DNA of 64,000 bases from Haemaphysalis longicornis (taxonomy: Eukaryota; Arthropoda; Arachnida; Ixodida; Ixodidae). The stretch spans positions 36,001 to 100,000 of the forward strand of contig JABSTR010001151.1 in NCBI GenBank assembly GCA_013339765.2, read 5' to 3'. Positions within the stretch are counted from its first letter, which is position 1. Each line of letters begins with the position of its first letter. Positions 24,694-35,219 of this stretch are shown in pieces. The position numbers and the translations under genes are program-made. The notes below the pieces were generated by a model. That model worked only from the letters and a program-made list of their open reading frames with translations, did not search any database and was not told the origin of the DNA.

Positions 24694-25187
24694 AGCGATG
24701 GCTCAGAGGTGCAGCCTTCGCCTCGTATGCGGGAGGTACCGGGTTCGAATCCTGGTACCACTGGGCACCCATCGGTTTTTTTAACAGGTAGAGGCATCCC
24801 TGGTCGAGTGCGCACCCTTGAAAGGGGAATTCGAATCTGGAAGGCTGCTTTTATCCTTGCGAGGGGCCCCTGACCCTCATCCATCTGGCGGGGCCCCCAG
24901 CCATCATGCCGCGTTGCGCCATTGCCGGGCTGAAAGAGTCTGGCGGCATGTCCTGCCACAGGCGGTTGCGAGTTGACTGTCCACTGTGGCTGTGGAAGGC
25001 ACCATGTGCATTCGTGTACCTTGGTGGCGCCGTGCACCTACCGGTAAAATAGGTACAAGCGACCCCCCGGCCTGGCGCTCGGCTCTTTTGTGGGACTACA
25101 ACGCTTGAGAAGTTCGCCCGGCTTGCACGGGAAGTCGCCCCTACGGAAAGGGGCGGCTGCGAAAGCGCAGGAACATTTTTTTTTATT
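24694..25187 (+). mobile_element. tRNA-headed SINE-like insertion
   Basis: The head shows polymerase III promoter-like boxes: gatggctcagaggtgcagc (box A region, about 24698) and ggttcgaatcc (box B, about 24740). The anticodon-loop-like part is reminiscent of an alanine tRNA. A body of roughly 420 bases ends at a T-rich run. The paralogous segment at 26601-27023 lacks the whole block, which defines the insertion. No clean target duplication could be read. Confidence 0.65.
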
Positions 25188-25230
25188 TCTATGGCAGAGC
25201 AATCAACCACAGTTTTTTTTCGTTGTTATG
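25188..25230 (+). repeat. Duplicated segment P, copy 1 (right part)
   Basis: The ggcagagcaatcaaccacag block here corresponds to gacagaggaatcagccacag in copy 2 near 26999-27019, just after the SINE-like insertion. Confidence 0.8.
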
Positions 25231-25339
25231 CTCGTTCTTTGCGTCGTAAGTCAATGGGAATTGGCCGCGGGCCGAGTGTTTCTTCCTGTTTTTTTTCCTT
25301 TTCCTTTTGATGCACTTTATGCACATTCGTGTATTGTTT

Positions 25340-25418
25340 TTTTTTGTTTGTATTCCTCCCTGTAATGACCCTCAAGTGAGGGTTACAGTATCAATAAATA
25401 AATAAATAAATAAATAAT
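25340..25418 (+). mobile_element. Retroposon 3' end with TAAA tail
   Basis: The short hairpin ccctcaagtgaggg is followed by a TAAA tetranucleotide tail (about 25390-25418), the layout typical of a retroposon terminus. No upstream coding part is recognisable, so the element is probably severely truncated. Confidence 0.45.
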
Positions 25419-25439
25419 GAAACAGCGCACGCAAAGTGC

Positions 25440-26080
25440 TTCTTCCTGTTCATTTTTTCTGTTGAAATGTATTTTGTTGAAACGCGCTGAATAATCTTTG
25501 GGGTTTTATTCTTTCGAATATACGTGGGCTATCGAACGCGTGGAACGCCATGGAAAGCGCTAGCAAATGGGTAGCATCTGTGTACAATTGTTTCAAGACG
25601 AATACGGGTGGTTGCGCGTTCGGTGAATGCTTGCAGGGTGTGTGTTTTCGCCAGCATAGCCACATAACAGTTCCTAGTTTAAAAACTTTTATTTAAGCCC
25701 ACATTGGAGCGAACAGAATGTGTGCACTTCCCACAGTTTGAATCGGCAAAGACTGAGCACAGCGGGCCGAGAGAAAGACGAAATAACAACGATGGCAGGC
25801 CGAGCAAACGGGTATACAGCGGAAGAGTGGGGATCAAATGCCGCGCCAGCCGCTGAAGTGGCGTCTGAGAGGAGTACAAGAAACCAAACAAGCAATAACA
25901 TCGGCACTCGGAATCGGCGTGCATAGGCAGGACGCGGTTTTATCGTGTTTTGTCCCTTTTGTGTCCGTTTCAAAAGTGTCCGCTTTGAGCGAGTCCTGAT
26001 TGGTTAAAAGCGAACAACCGGATGTGACGTAACGCATGCGCGATGGAGCTATTTTGTGGCTTCTCGGAGCAGACGATTCG
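25440..26080. other. No recognised feature
   Basis: No host exon or RNA was found. The last 100 bases may be the 5' non-coding part of the transposase relic that follows. Confidence 0.45.
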
Positions 26081-26105
26081 AATTTGAATGAGACGAAGGT
26101 CAATC

Positions 26106-26417
26106 ATGAATTTTTCGGTCATCGCCTTGTTGGTGGCTCACCGGCGGAACAGGAGGTCGAGAAGTAATGTAGGCGCTATTGAAATGCCTGCAGGAGCATT
26201 ACCGCCTCTCGAAGAGGACTGTGCGGTGTCTGTGCTTCGAGCTCTGGGGCGAACCTGGCCGGCTGCAGCGCGGGATCAGTGTTGAGCGCCACGTGATATG
26301 CGCCCTTCGTTTTTTCGCTATCGGTGCCTTGCATTCAGCGGTCGCAGGTGAAGGAACGACATCGCGGTCGCTCCCTCCGTGAACCGGTGTATCCACGCCG
26401 TTGCCAACACCCAGTGA
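26106..26417 (+). pseudogene. PIF/Harbinger transposase fragment (HARBI1-like), broken
   Basis: Three reading frames taken in order resemble the N-terminal part of PIF/Harbinger transposases. An ATG frame at 26106 has an arginine-rich start. A frame from about 26179 contains HYRLSKRTVRCLCFELWG and GISVERHVICALRFFAIG. A third frame from about 26358 contains IAVAPSVNRCIHAVANT and stops at 26417. Frame changes near 26180 and 26355 break the frame. The DDE catalytic core that should follow is absent, because unrelated sequence and duplicated segment P follow. This class moves DNA elements by a DDE nuclease together with a Myb-like partner. No inverted ends were identified. Confidence 0.75.
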
Positions 26418-26600
26418 AATAAACGATCGTATGCGAGCTCGACAGCTGCCGAGCAGACGACCAAATTACACAAGCACTCGCCATGAAATTTGTAACCGTT
26501 TATTGGTACTTGACGATTACACTTATCAGCTTAACGTTCGTAGGCTTCACGTGCAACAGGTGCGTCTTCACAAAACGAAAATCCTCACCACTCACACATT

Positions 26601-27023
26601 TTAACACGAATGTGTTTTTTTCTCGGATACAGGAAGATTTTGCTGACATCATATCCGTCACGGAAGTGACGCCTGTACAACGAAGCAAGCGGCCTGTAAA
26701 GGGTGCACCCCTGCGCACACAGGAGAAGGAACCTTTAGTTGTAAAGAGTACGTTAAACTTAGGGTTATTCGTTTTCAGGTTTCATATTTCAACACGAAAG
26801 TGTTTTATGCCGCGATACCCCAAGATATCACTGACGTCATATCCGCCACGAAAATGACGCCAGTACACTTTTGCCGAAGTGACCGACGACCAGGACGTCA
26901 CTCGCCAAGCACACCCACAAGACAGCCATCGACCCGTAAATCATGCTCAGCTGCAGATTTCTCTGCACATTTCACTTTCGTGTTTGACTGATTCCAATGA
27001 CAGAGGAATCAGCCACAGTTTTT
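26601..27023 (+). repeat. Duplicated segment P, copy 2 (empty site)
   Basis: This matches copy 1 (24284-24693 plus 25188-25230) with the SINE-like block missing. Two internal units again carry the cgaaagtgttttatgc-type motif and a ctgac(a/g)tcat motif. Short frames through it share residues such as PQD(F/I)TDVI, but no protein family is recognised. Confidence 0.85.
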
Positions 27024-27029
27024 TTTTTC

Positions 27030-28270
27030 ACTTGTAGAGCACAACAGCAAAGTGCGTGGGTGCCGAAATACGTACCGGGATGGTTATCATGATGCACGGT
27101 CATTGTCACCTACCTCAAAACGGGGACCGAGCGCAAAAAAAGAAAAGAAAAAACAAAGTAGCGGTAGCATTGTTTACACTTTACTGTCACAGGAAACAGC
27201 TGGCTGGAGCTGCCAACTTTGGACATTCGTCCTTTTGCGGTTAAAACTTTCAACGTCGTCACAAAAAATGTAATCGCGATTCGATTTTAAAAACACGCTC
27301 AAATAAACACACAAAATATAGTTTCACACGGTTTCAGTTCGCTAAAGTGCGTTTACAAAAACAGTTACGGTATTATCAGAGACCCTCTGCTTAACCGGAC
27401 GTACTTCACGATGAAAGGGACGCAAAACGGACGTTTTCAAAACGGGCAATTGTGAGAATACCGGCCCTGGGCTCCTGCGCTGGAGTTTAGGAGACATGCA
27501 GCCCCCCGCGTACCCGACGCGTCTGGGTAGTATACAAAAGCAGACGATCCGCGCCGTCCTCAATGCGTTTTCAATTACAAGGCCGACCGAAATTCGGCTG
27601 TTCTGATTTGATCACGTTTAGTTCGTTAATGGTAGCATACTGAATAAAATACCCCTTAAAGTAGTTGCACAGGCTAAAAAAAGGAATATCATGGAATATC
27701 CGCTAAAACAAGCAGATCTATCGGCTTTCTTTTGAGCGAGCTGCCGCGATCGTCGCGATGTGTGTAAGTATCGCCAAGTCGGGTGGTCTAACTTCCTTTC
27801 GTTAATTATCGTTCTTTCTTCGTGCGTTAAGTCGACAAAGCAACAGTTCGCAAGTAGCATAGAACACAGAAAGTTGCTCTTCTATAGCCTGAGGTAACTG
27901 CAAAAGGTTGCTTCAGCGGGAGAATGCTAGCGGACGCGAGAAGCGCAGCCGGCTCAGCTGACACCACCGGCCCAGCACCACCTTTGAAACGGATGGAAAT
28001 TTCGCTTTATATTTTGGCAAACTAAATAATTTTTCACGCAAAATTTTACGCCGCACGATTCACGAACGGTAGGGTGCATGTATGCTAGCGGGTAGGTGAG
28101 GCAATAGCGTCAAATAAACAAATTAAGCGCAATTAAGAGCAAACAAGCACCAAATCGCAAGTCTGCTGCCTGCTTAGATGCGTGCTTCTATATTTACATA
28201 ACATAACAGAGCCGCATACATGGTGCGTGCCCAAAATATTTATACTATCGTCCCGGAGTGTTTTCGTTAT
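27030..28270. other. No recognised feature
   Basis: No coding or repeat elements were recognised. Confidence 0.5.
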
Positions 28271-28279
28271 CTTTTAGTG

Positions 28280-28634
28280 CAAAGGTCGGCGCGACCCGCG
28301 GTGCAGTATTATGCGGTCCAGCACGGCGTCACAACGCCCACCCCTCCGGGCGCTGTAAATAACTATGTGAAGGTCGACACGCCAGTTTTGACCTCAAATG
28401 GGCTTAGACGGGAGACAAGAGCAGAGAATAGATCGCTTCCAATTGCACTATCCCCCTTATTCACAGTCAGCCAGATTGTTGTCCCTTATTGTCCAAATAT
28501 TATTGGCAATTCTCTGAAATATTTCTCTTTGCCTTCAGAGCCCCCTCCCAATCCCACCCGATTTGCCGTCCGGCCCTCCGCCGTGTCGGCTTTATGCAAC
28601 TCGGCCCTCCACTTCAAAACGTTGCCGACCCCTG
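28280..28634. mobile_element. hAT-like MITE with 8-bp target duplication
   Basis: The 355-bp element has termini caaaggtcggc and the reverse complement of caggggtcggc. It is flanked by ttttagtg (28272-28279) and ttctagtc (28635-28642), an 8-bp target duplication with two mismatches. The CAGGGGTCGGC-type end and the 8-bp duplication fit the hAT superfamily. A 142-codon frame over it shows no transposase residues, so it is non-autonomous. Confidence 0.8.
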
Positions 28635-28649
28635 TTCTAGTCTATTAAG

Positions 28650-29920
28650 TGCGAACTGGGTATAGATGAGGCAAGGGCGTAATTAAACGAACTAAGAGCA
28701 AACAAGGGAATAGAGTGGCCACTCAGTTCGCCCGATCGCTTTGTTTTAAGACACCACTCGCGGAATTACAAAACAGATTTCACCCTTCTGACGCTCGCTG
28801 CATTTTGTCAATGAGCCACGATACGATTAAAAGGAAAGCTGGCGCTGCACCATGTAGTCGTAACGGCGGCGCAAACCAGCAGTATTTAATAAAAGTGCAC
28901 GCATAAATGGACACGTGCGCAAAAGCGCGGCGCACCGCAGCAGGCGGGCCTGGGGTCCGCCGGATTCGAAGACTTTTACGCACGATCATCGCTGATTGCG
29001 TTACTCTTTTTTGTTTTCTTGATCGGCTGTTGTTGAAAAGTTCTTTTCACCAAGTGTATGAGTTTAAACAAGAAGCTCTCACTTCAAATTCTAATTCATA
29101 CGACCATCGATCCGTGAAACTGCGAGTGGCAGAGGGCCGTCACCGTCCCAGCACTTTCGTCGACGCTGCAAACGTATTTAGCGCTGCAAAGCTTTTCCCT
29201 CTTGTGTCAATTTGATCGCCGGAAGAGATCGTACGCGCCGGGGACGGGCTGGAGACCATGTCGCAAAACAGTCGGGGGGGAACCCCCGCAGCTTTGCCCT
29301 ACCCGGAAGTCGGTTTGGCTTCCTGCCACGCAGCGCCGCCTGGGGAGCGCAGGACCCCTAGCTATAACGCCGGTCGTGTTTTATGCTACAGTCGAATAAC
29401 TTATAATGTACCTTATTTGAGTCAGCATTTTCCAGGATACTCCAAAAATTTCAAAACCCCGGAAAATTCTGAGAAAGAGCTCAGCTTTCAAGTGTGGCCG
29501 AAATATTTCATGTAAGTAAAAAAAAAGGTGGCTCTCGTAGCTCTCTGTCGCGTCTTAATCAAAAGGCAAGCTTCCGTGTTAAGTGGCTTAGGTCTGAAAA
29601 ATTGTTGGAATGACCTAGAAACTTTAGATAAAGATACAGATGTCTGTTTTAATCGTGCTTGTGATAAAATATTCATGAGGCTATTTTTTGTTAACTTATT
29701 TCTGCACTTATGTAATCTGGCTTGCTTTGCATGAGCGACATTAAGAAATGTGAGCTGCGTTATACACAGTATCATAATTATAATTTAATACCCCAGAGGA
29801 ATGCAGTGCTTCTCCTATACCAGCGCCAAAAAAAGGCCGAGTGGTTTCCGGATCTGAGATTAGATTTGAATAACACCGATTTCACCCGCCATCCACCCTC
29901 GCCCCAAAAATGGACTTCGA
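28650..29920. other. No recognised feature
   Basis: Short frames only, with no family match. A poly-A run lies near 29518-29526. Confidence 0.5.
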
Positions 29921-29929
29921 TAATACACT

Positions 29930-30235
29930 CCCGCATACTCGAGGAAAAAATTGGCCGCGTATCTGCTCCTTTCGTTGCAGATGTCGTCAAAAGACTGCAG
30001 TCTTTGTAGCCATTTGCCAAGTGAATGCCTCCCTTCACTTTCCCGCTCACCTCTCATGCCGTTCCTCTTCCGTCGCCCTCTTCCCAAGGTAAACACGCTA
30101 GAGGCTTGCTGAAGCCAATTTAAATTTACCGCGTTCCACTACTCCAGGCCGGGTGCCTCGATGCCAGCGATGCCCTGCGGCGGAGACGCGCGTGAATTGA
30201 GGCGCTCTACTTCAACGTTTATATATCGAGTAAAG
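29930..30235 (-). repeat. Dispersed repeat family J, 3' portion
   Basis: The reverse complement matches 1765-2045, including gaggtgagcgg and aaaggagcagatac. It is the part of family J missing from the copy next to the galactosyltransferase gene. Confidence 0.75.
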
Positions 30236-30344
30236 ACACAGACACAAAACTGTGACAGACATAATTCTAAATTATTCTCATATAATTTGTTTCTGAATAT
30301 ATTAGTTTAGACAAAAGAAGCGTTCCAGTCGTTTTCTGTAACCA

Positions 30345-30576
30345 CCCGCCGCGGTGGCTCAGTGGCTAAGGCGTTGCGCTGCTGAGCACGAGGTCGCGGG
30401 TTCGATTCCCGGCCGCGGCGGCCGCCTTTCTGATGGAGGCGAAAAACAAGAACGCCCGTGTGTACGAGATTTCGGCGCACGTTGAAGATCCCCAGGTGGT
30501 CAAAATTAATCCGGAGACCTCCACTACGGCGCGCCCCATCGCCTGCGTTGCGTCGGTCGGAGCGTAAACCCTGCAA

Positions 30577-30612
<36 letters not shown>

Positions 30613-30639
30613 AAATAAATAAATAAATCAGTCAATCGA
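30345..30639 (+). mobile_element. Ruka-like tRNA-derived SINE, copy 1
   Basis: The head carries ggtggctcagtggctaagg (box A region) and gggttcgattcccgg (box B). The body runs to about 30570, followed by an AATAAATAA-type tail to about 30628. Matching 16-base flanks at 30329-30344 and 30640-30655 (tcgttttctgtaacca against ...gttacca, one mismatch) are target-site duplications, which define a complete insertion. It resembles the tRNA-derived SINE reported from hard ticks. It would depend on LINE-encoded enzymes to move. Confidence 0.93.
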
Positions 30640-30645
30640 TCGTTT

Positions 30646-30990
30646 TCTGTTACCATACCCCCTACACAGACGGTGATGTATGTCATAGCAGACGAAAATT
30701 GTGGGGTGGTTGCAACGTCACTATGAACTAATTATGACAAGTACTGGCACTCGGCGTAATCGTAGAGTCGCCTGAGCGGCCAGTTGTCATGTGAAGTGTT
30801 TCGGGGTGTTTCTTGATAAAACAATAGTTACACTGGTTTTTTGTAACCATACTCTCTGTGTAGACGACAATGTATTGGCAGCAGACGGGAATTCTGTAAC
30901 GTTTACAACTTCCCTGTGAAGTGTATAACTGCGACAAGTACATGAAACTTGGATTATTGAGAGAGTCGTCTTAGCGTCCAGTTTCAGTAC
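30646..30990. repeat. Diverged tandem duplication of about 190 bp
   Basis: The unit beginning gttaccataccccctacaca (30650) is repeated from about 30842 as gtaaccatactctctgtgta. Both carry a gacg(a/g)(c/t)gatgtat-like block and a later gtcgcc/gtcgtc block. Copy 1 of the SINE is inserted at the left edge of the first unit. Confidence 0.6.
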
Positions 30991-31103
30991 GTTTTTTTTT
31001 CTAAGGTTTAAAAGCTATAAAAGCTACAGAGCAACTACTCTAGCCACGGAGCGAACACGTGCGATTGTCTGTGATCATGACCCGACAGGCGCATGCAATT
31101 TTG

Positions 31104-31340
31104 ATCTTGATTGTGGGGTTTAACGCGCCGACGCAACGCAGGCGATGAGGCGCGCCGTAGTGGAGGGCTCCGGATTAATTTTCACCACCTGGGGATCTTT
31201 ATCGTGCGCCGAAATCTCGTACACACGGGCGTTTTTGCTTTTCACCTCCATCAGAAAAGCGGCCGCCGCGGCCGGGAATCGAACCCGCGACCTCGTGCTC
31301 AGCAGCGCAACGCCTTAGCCACTGAGCCACCGCGGCGGGT
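31104..31340 (-). mobile_element. Ruka-like tRNA-derived SINE, copy 2
   Basis: Read on the minus strand this is the same SINE as 30345-30639, with the same box A and box B. It ends after gtcggcgcgttaaacc without a TAAA tail. Exact 13-base flanks gcatgcaattttg at 31091-31103 and 31341-31353 are target-site duplications and extend imperfectly further. Confidence 0.93.
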
Positions 31341-31610
31341 GCATGCAATTTTGGTTTGAACCTAGTGCAAGACAGCTTCGCTGCAGAAATAAATGCCCGA
31401 ATGAAGAGACAATAAAAAAATAAAAGGAGAAAAATTAACGGAAGTATGTGGGCAGCGAATATCTGTCTAGAAATTTCTCACGATTAAGCTGAAGTGGGCG
31501 AATAGGATCTACAAAAATGCGTACACAACCTGTTCGGACTCTTAGTGTTAAGTATTAAAGGGTTAAGTTTAAGTAGAAGTCCCCGGCGTTTTTAGTGTCT
31601 TTAGTTTTGG

Positions 31611-32454
31611 TTAAAGGAGCCATGAAGACAAAACACAAGTTTGGTTCATTGGAAAATTTGCCTCGTTAGAATCATACTGACGTCACTTTTAACGCACTCT
31701 TCGCTCAAATAAGCTATATAATTAGGGAAAAAGAGATTGGCCATGCGACCCACTAGCTCATTTACCGCTACAGAACCTATGAAGTCATATGAACCCAGCT
31801 GTGCGATTGGCTGAAGCCGGCAAAATCAAATGTAATTTAGGCAGAACTTATAAGCTAGGCGAACGAGATATTTGCTCCTAAATGCAATCAATGCGTATCC
31901 ATTTTACAGCAGTAAGAATGGTGCAGTAAACAACAAAAGTTACGAAAATACACGTTAACATAGAAGTACCGATGCGCACTGCTGTTCGTACTGCGCGCAC
32001 TATGCTTGCTTCAGCTGCACAGCAGTCCGACGATACGACGCTGGCCGATTGGCGTAAGCCACGTTGCCTTACGTGACCCTGTTTGTCAAGCATACTTCAT
32101 GTTTCACGAACCGATTACTTTCTACCGTAGAAAAAAAGCCAGGTGTAAATACTATAAAAAAAAAAGCAACGGCGGAGTGCTGACTATGCTAGCGTCATTT
32201 GGAAGGTTTGACGGCAAGCAAGGCTGCAGAGCCGATGGCACAGTAGAAGTTCTTTAGTATACGCGCCGTTATGACTTCGTTGTAGGCATCCCCAAAACAC
32301 ACGATTTGGCGGGAGAATCAAAATTTTAACCTGAATTGATTAATTTCTCAGTAAATACGGCATCAATTGCTGCCGCGCAAGCGCTGGGGACGCTATAAAA
32401 CACGAAACCTTTCGGATAAAACAAACTTGTATTTTGTCTTCATGGCTCATTTAA
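31611..32454 (+). mobile_element. TTAA-flanked element, family A, complete copy
   Basis: The 844-bp element lies between TTAA at 31611-31614 and TTAA at 32451-32454. The ends are AGGAGCCATGAAGACAAAA and the reverse complement of ATGAGCCATGAAGACAAAA. Inverted similarity extends about 35 bases. The interior matches 440-800 and 14538-15740 in reverse. No transposase frame is present. Confidence 0.9.
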
Positions 32455-32459
32455 AGATC

Positions 32460-33110
32460 TGTGAACGTACCTTATAATTTTAGTGGTCGTGCTGGGTTTT
32501 TCGTGCCTGTTTCGATTGGTCGTCGAAATATTTTCAACTGGACGTTTAGCTTACATTCCATCTCTGGTGGTCCATTGGAAGGAAGTTACATTGGAAGTTT
32601 CATTGGAAGGTTCATTGGAAGGAAGTTAGGGATGTATAATGATAATGTAAAATGATAGCACGTTACTCGACTGGATCTAAAAGTTATTCACATAGGCGTG
32701 CGAGGGTAAAAAGCTGCTCCTATATCCCGAAAGTTCCACTACTCACGCGCAACGTAAAATAAAGTTCTTCTGTCGTTCGCGTTCTTAAAATTTAGTAAGG
32801 GGGTCGATTGTAATGAATGTGATGCAAAAGAATTAACTCAAGTTATTGATGGTGCCTAGTGTGCGGGTCGGACGAAATTAATTCTAGCAAAATCTTAATT
32901 TACTCACTGATTATTCAGTGCACCAAAGGCTGCTGAATATTTCTTCATGGTACCCCAGTCAAAATCAGGCAGATTACATAGAATACACCAGGGGCTATCA
33001 TCACAGGTGATCTTAATTTCACGCAACTGTGGACTTGGAACTTCATACTAAAGTTGCTTTCCCTTTCATGGTTTTCTGGACATATACATCTTTACAAAGC
33101 TTAAGTACCT
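32460..33110. other. Featureless except a short ATTGGAAG tandem
   Basis: Four cattggaag-type repeats lie near 32570-32628. No gene or other repeat is recognised. Confidence 0.5.
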
Positions 33111-33116
33111 CCACTA

Positions 33117-34465
33117 TGCAGGGTGCCCCAGCTATCATGCACCAAGATTAAAAAAAAGTGCGATGGCGCTACTCGAAGAAAACTTAGTGCATAATGTTTG
33201 CACTACTGTGGAGAAGCGGAGAACAGTTTTTCGTTGGTGAGACTTAATTAATTAATTAATTGTAATTACTTATTTAACTCGAGAAGTACTGTCCTAATAA
33301 ATAAAGTGTCAATGAGGCACTTGTGGGTACACACGAGAGGCATCTATCAGCGGTATTTTCAGCGACAAACTAATTGCGTGCTCATTTTTTCTCACTGATA
33401 AAGATTCCCCGCGAAATATTGAAAAAAATGTCTGCGGTTTAGCTACGCTAGCCTTGGATATGCAAAGCAAAAGCTTGGCATAGTCTGTTTGAGTCTGAGT
33501 TTCTCTCGGCTAACCTATGATTTAGGTGTATCGCCGACCACGTCTAAAAGCCGTTCGTGCCCGTACAACGTTCACAGAAAGAGGCCGCGTGAACGCGGCG
33601 TTCACCGGGGCGAACGCGGCGTTCATTCATGGCGAACGCACCGTTCCTCTTCGCCGGGCGCGAGACGAGTCACGTTGCCTGAAGCGACCCAGCGCCGCAT
33701 GCATAGGAGGCTGCGGGGGTGGTTGGCTGCCGCAGGCGCCAACAGGGGGTCCGGAGAATCACGCGATGCGATTCGATGGGTGTGTCGCCGGAAGTGTGTC
33801 TCCGGTCAAAAGGTCATTTGCGCATCCTCCCTGAAATCGCTGGACGAAAGTAGTAAAGCCTTGCTTTAAAATACCACGTGACGGCAGTCCCGCCAGCCTC
33901 ATAAAGCAGCTCCTCGAAATGAGCTGAATAAAAGCAACTGCTTCGCCTGTCACCCGCCCGAAGAGACAGCCCATCCCCCCGATAACGGCATGCAAGGAAG
34001 GTGCAGCAACAGCAAGTATCGCGGGGCGCATGTTTAAGATAAGGCACTAGCTAAGCGGCTACTTCTTCTTTCTTGCTTTTCTTCATTTCATTCCGACTAA
34101 CTCAGAGGCAGCCTGTTTGACGGAATTGCTTTTAGAGGCGGGCGGGAGCGCCGTCGCGTCGTATTTTTCATAGTTCGCAGGGTTTATTTATCAGTCAGAA
34201 TAAATGAGTACGCAATTAGTTCGTCGCTGGAAATACCAGTTAGACGCCTCTCGTGGGCACCTATACACGCGCCTCATTGACACTTTAATGATTAGGAGAG
34301 TGCATCTCGAGTTAGATAATTAAATGCAACTAAAATTAGGCCTCATTAACGAAAAATTACTATCCGCTTCTCCACAGTACTGCACACATTATGCGCCAGC
34401 TTTTCTTCGAATAACGCCATCGAACTTTTGAAAACCTTGGTGCATGATAGCTGGGGCACCCTGCA
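33117..34465. mobile_element. Long-TIR element with TA flanks (mariner/Tc1-type)
   Basis: The 1,349-bp element begins tgcagggtgccccagctatc and ends with its near-exact reverse complement, flanked on both sides by TA. Inverted similarity runs about 280-300 bases at each end, interrupted by indels. Flanking TA suits the IS630-Tc1-mariner superfamily. Internal frames at 33489-33869 (+) and 33759-34031 (-) have no catalytic DDE/D signature, so it is probably non-autonomous with a captured or decayed interior. Confidence 0.85.
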
Positions 34466-34469
34466 TACA

Positions 34470-35035
34470 GCACATACTTTTCCGTCTGTTCTCGCCTTTG
34501 GTATTTGGTTCAACCTTTCATAGCCCCAAGGAACTTTGCGTTACAGAGACTCTCGTCCAAAAAAAAGCTCAAAAACTGATGCCGCTCCTTTCAGGTGTTT
34601 CAAGAAACCATCTCTGATGCATGCATGTATACGTAGCGGGAAGTTAATTTACATAGACGCACACGGTAAGGGATTTGACTGTTGGTCCAGACACAATTTC
34701 TCAGTGGAGACGGAAAGTCAGTGCCTTTTAAATTAAGATTCTGCAATAAAACAGCACCACTTCGGATACTGCAAATGAAGATCCTCTACATTTTAAATAA
34801 TGTTTAGTTGCTGTCAGTGGAATATTCTTTTTTCTGCAGTAAACGTTTCTTTATATCTTTGCGATTTGTTTGGTCTGTCTGGTTTTCAAAATGCACAACT
34901 ATAAAGGTAATTTCATGTTTATTCCCGTAGTTCATTGACTGTCTTGCACATATGCACCAGAATGCCGGTTGGTTCACCCCTTACAAGCCTTCGATTTACT
35001 TCTTTCATGTAAACCAAAAGTACCCGGCTGTGATA
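34470..35035. other. No recognised feature
   Basis: No gene or repeat recognised. Confidence 0.5.
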
Positions 35036-35039
35036 TCAC

Positions 35040-35213
35040 TACCGTATTTATTCGAATATAAGGCGATTTTTTTTCCAGAATCCGTAGGGCTAAAGTCATA
35101 CCCCGCCTTATATTCGAAGCTCAGTATACATATACGGCGATTTTTCTAACTCTCCCAACTGCAACCTCGCCTTATAATCGTGACCGCCTTATAATCGAAT
35201 AAATAATACGGCA
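35040..35213. mobile_element. Short MITE with ATAAGGCG-type ends
   Basis: The left end taccgtatttattcgaatat and the right end (reverse complement tgccgtattatttattcgat) are inverted repeats. Both run into ataaggcg, and a third inner ttatattcgaag block lies near 35108-35120. The element is about 174 bp and non-coding. Flanking TA is plausible but not duplicated exactly. Confidence 0.75.
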
Positions 35214-35219
35214 TTTTGG

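Noticed and set aside
24675..25210. Minus-strand frames of about 120 codons
   Set aside because: They lie on the SINE-like insertion, on the opposite strand to its promoter boxes, so are shadows of a non-coding element.
30307..30686. Minus-strand frames of 89 and 106 codons
   Set aside because: They are antisense to the Ruka-like SINE and its TAAA tail.
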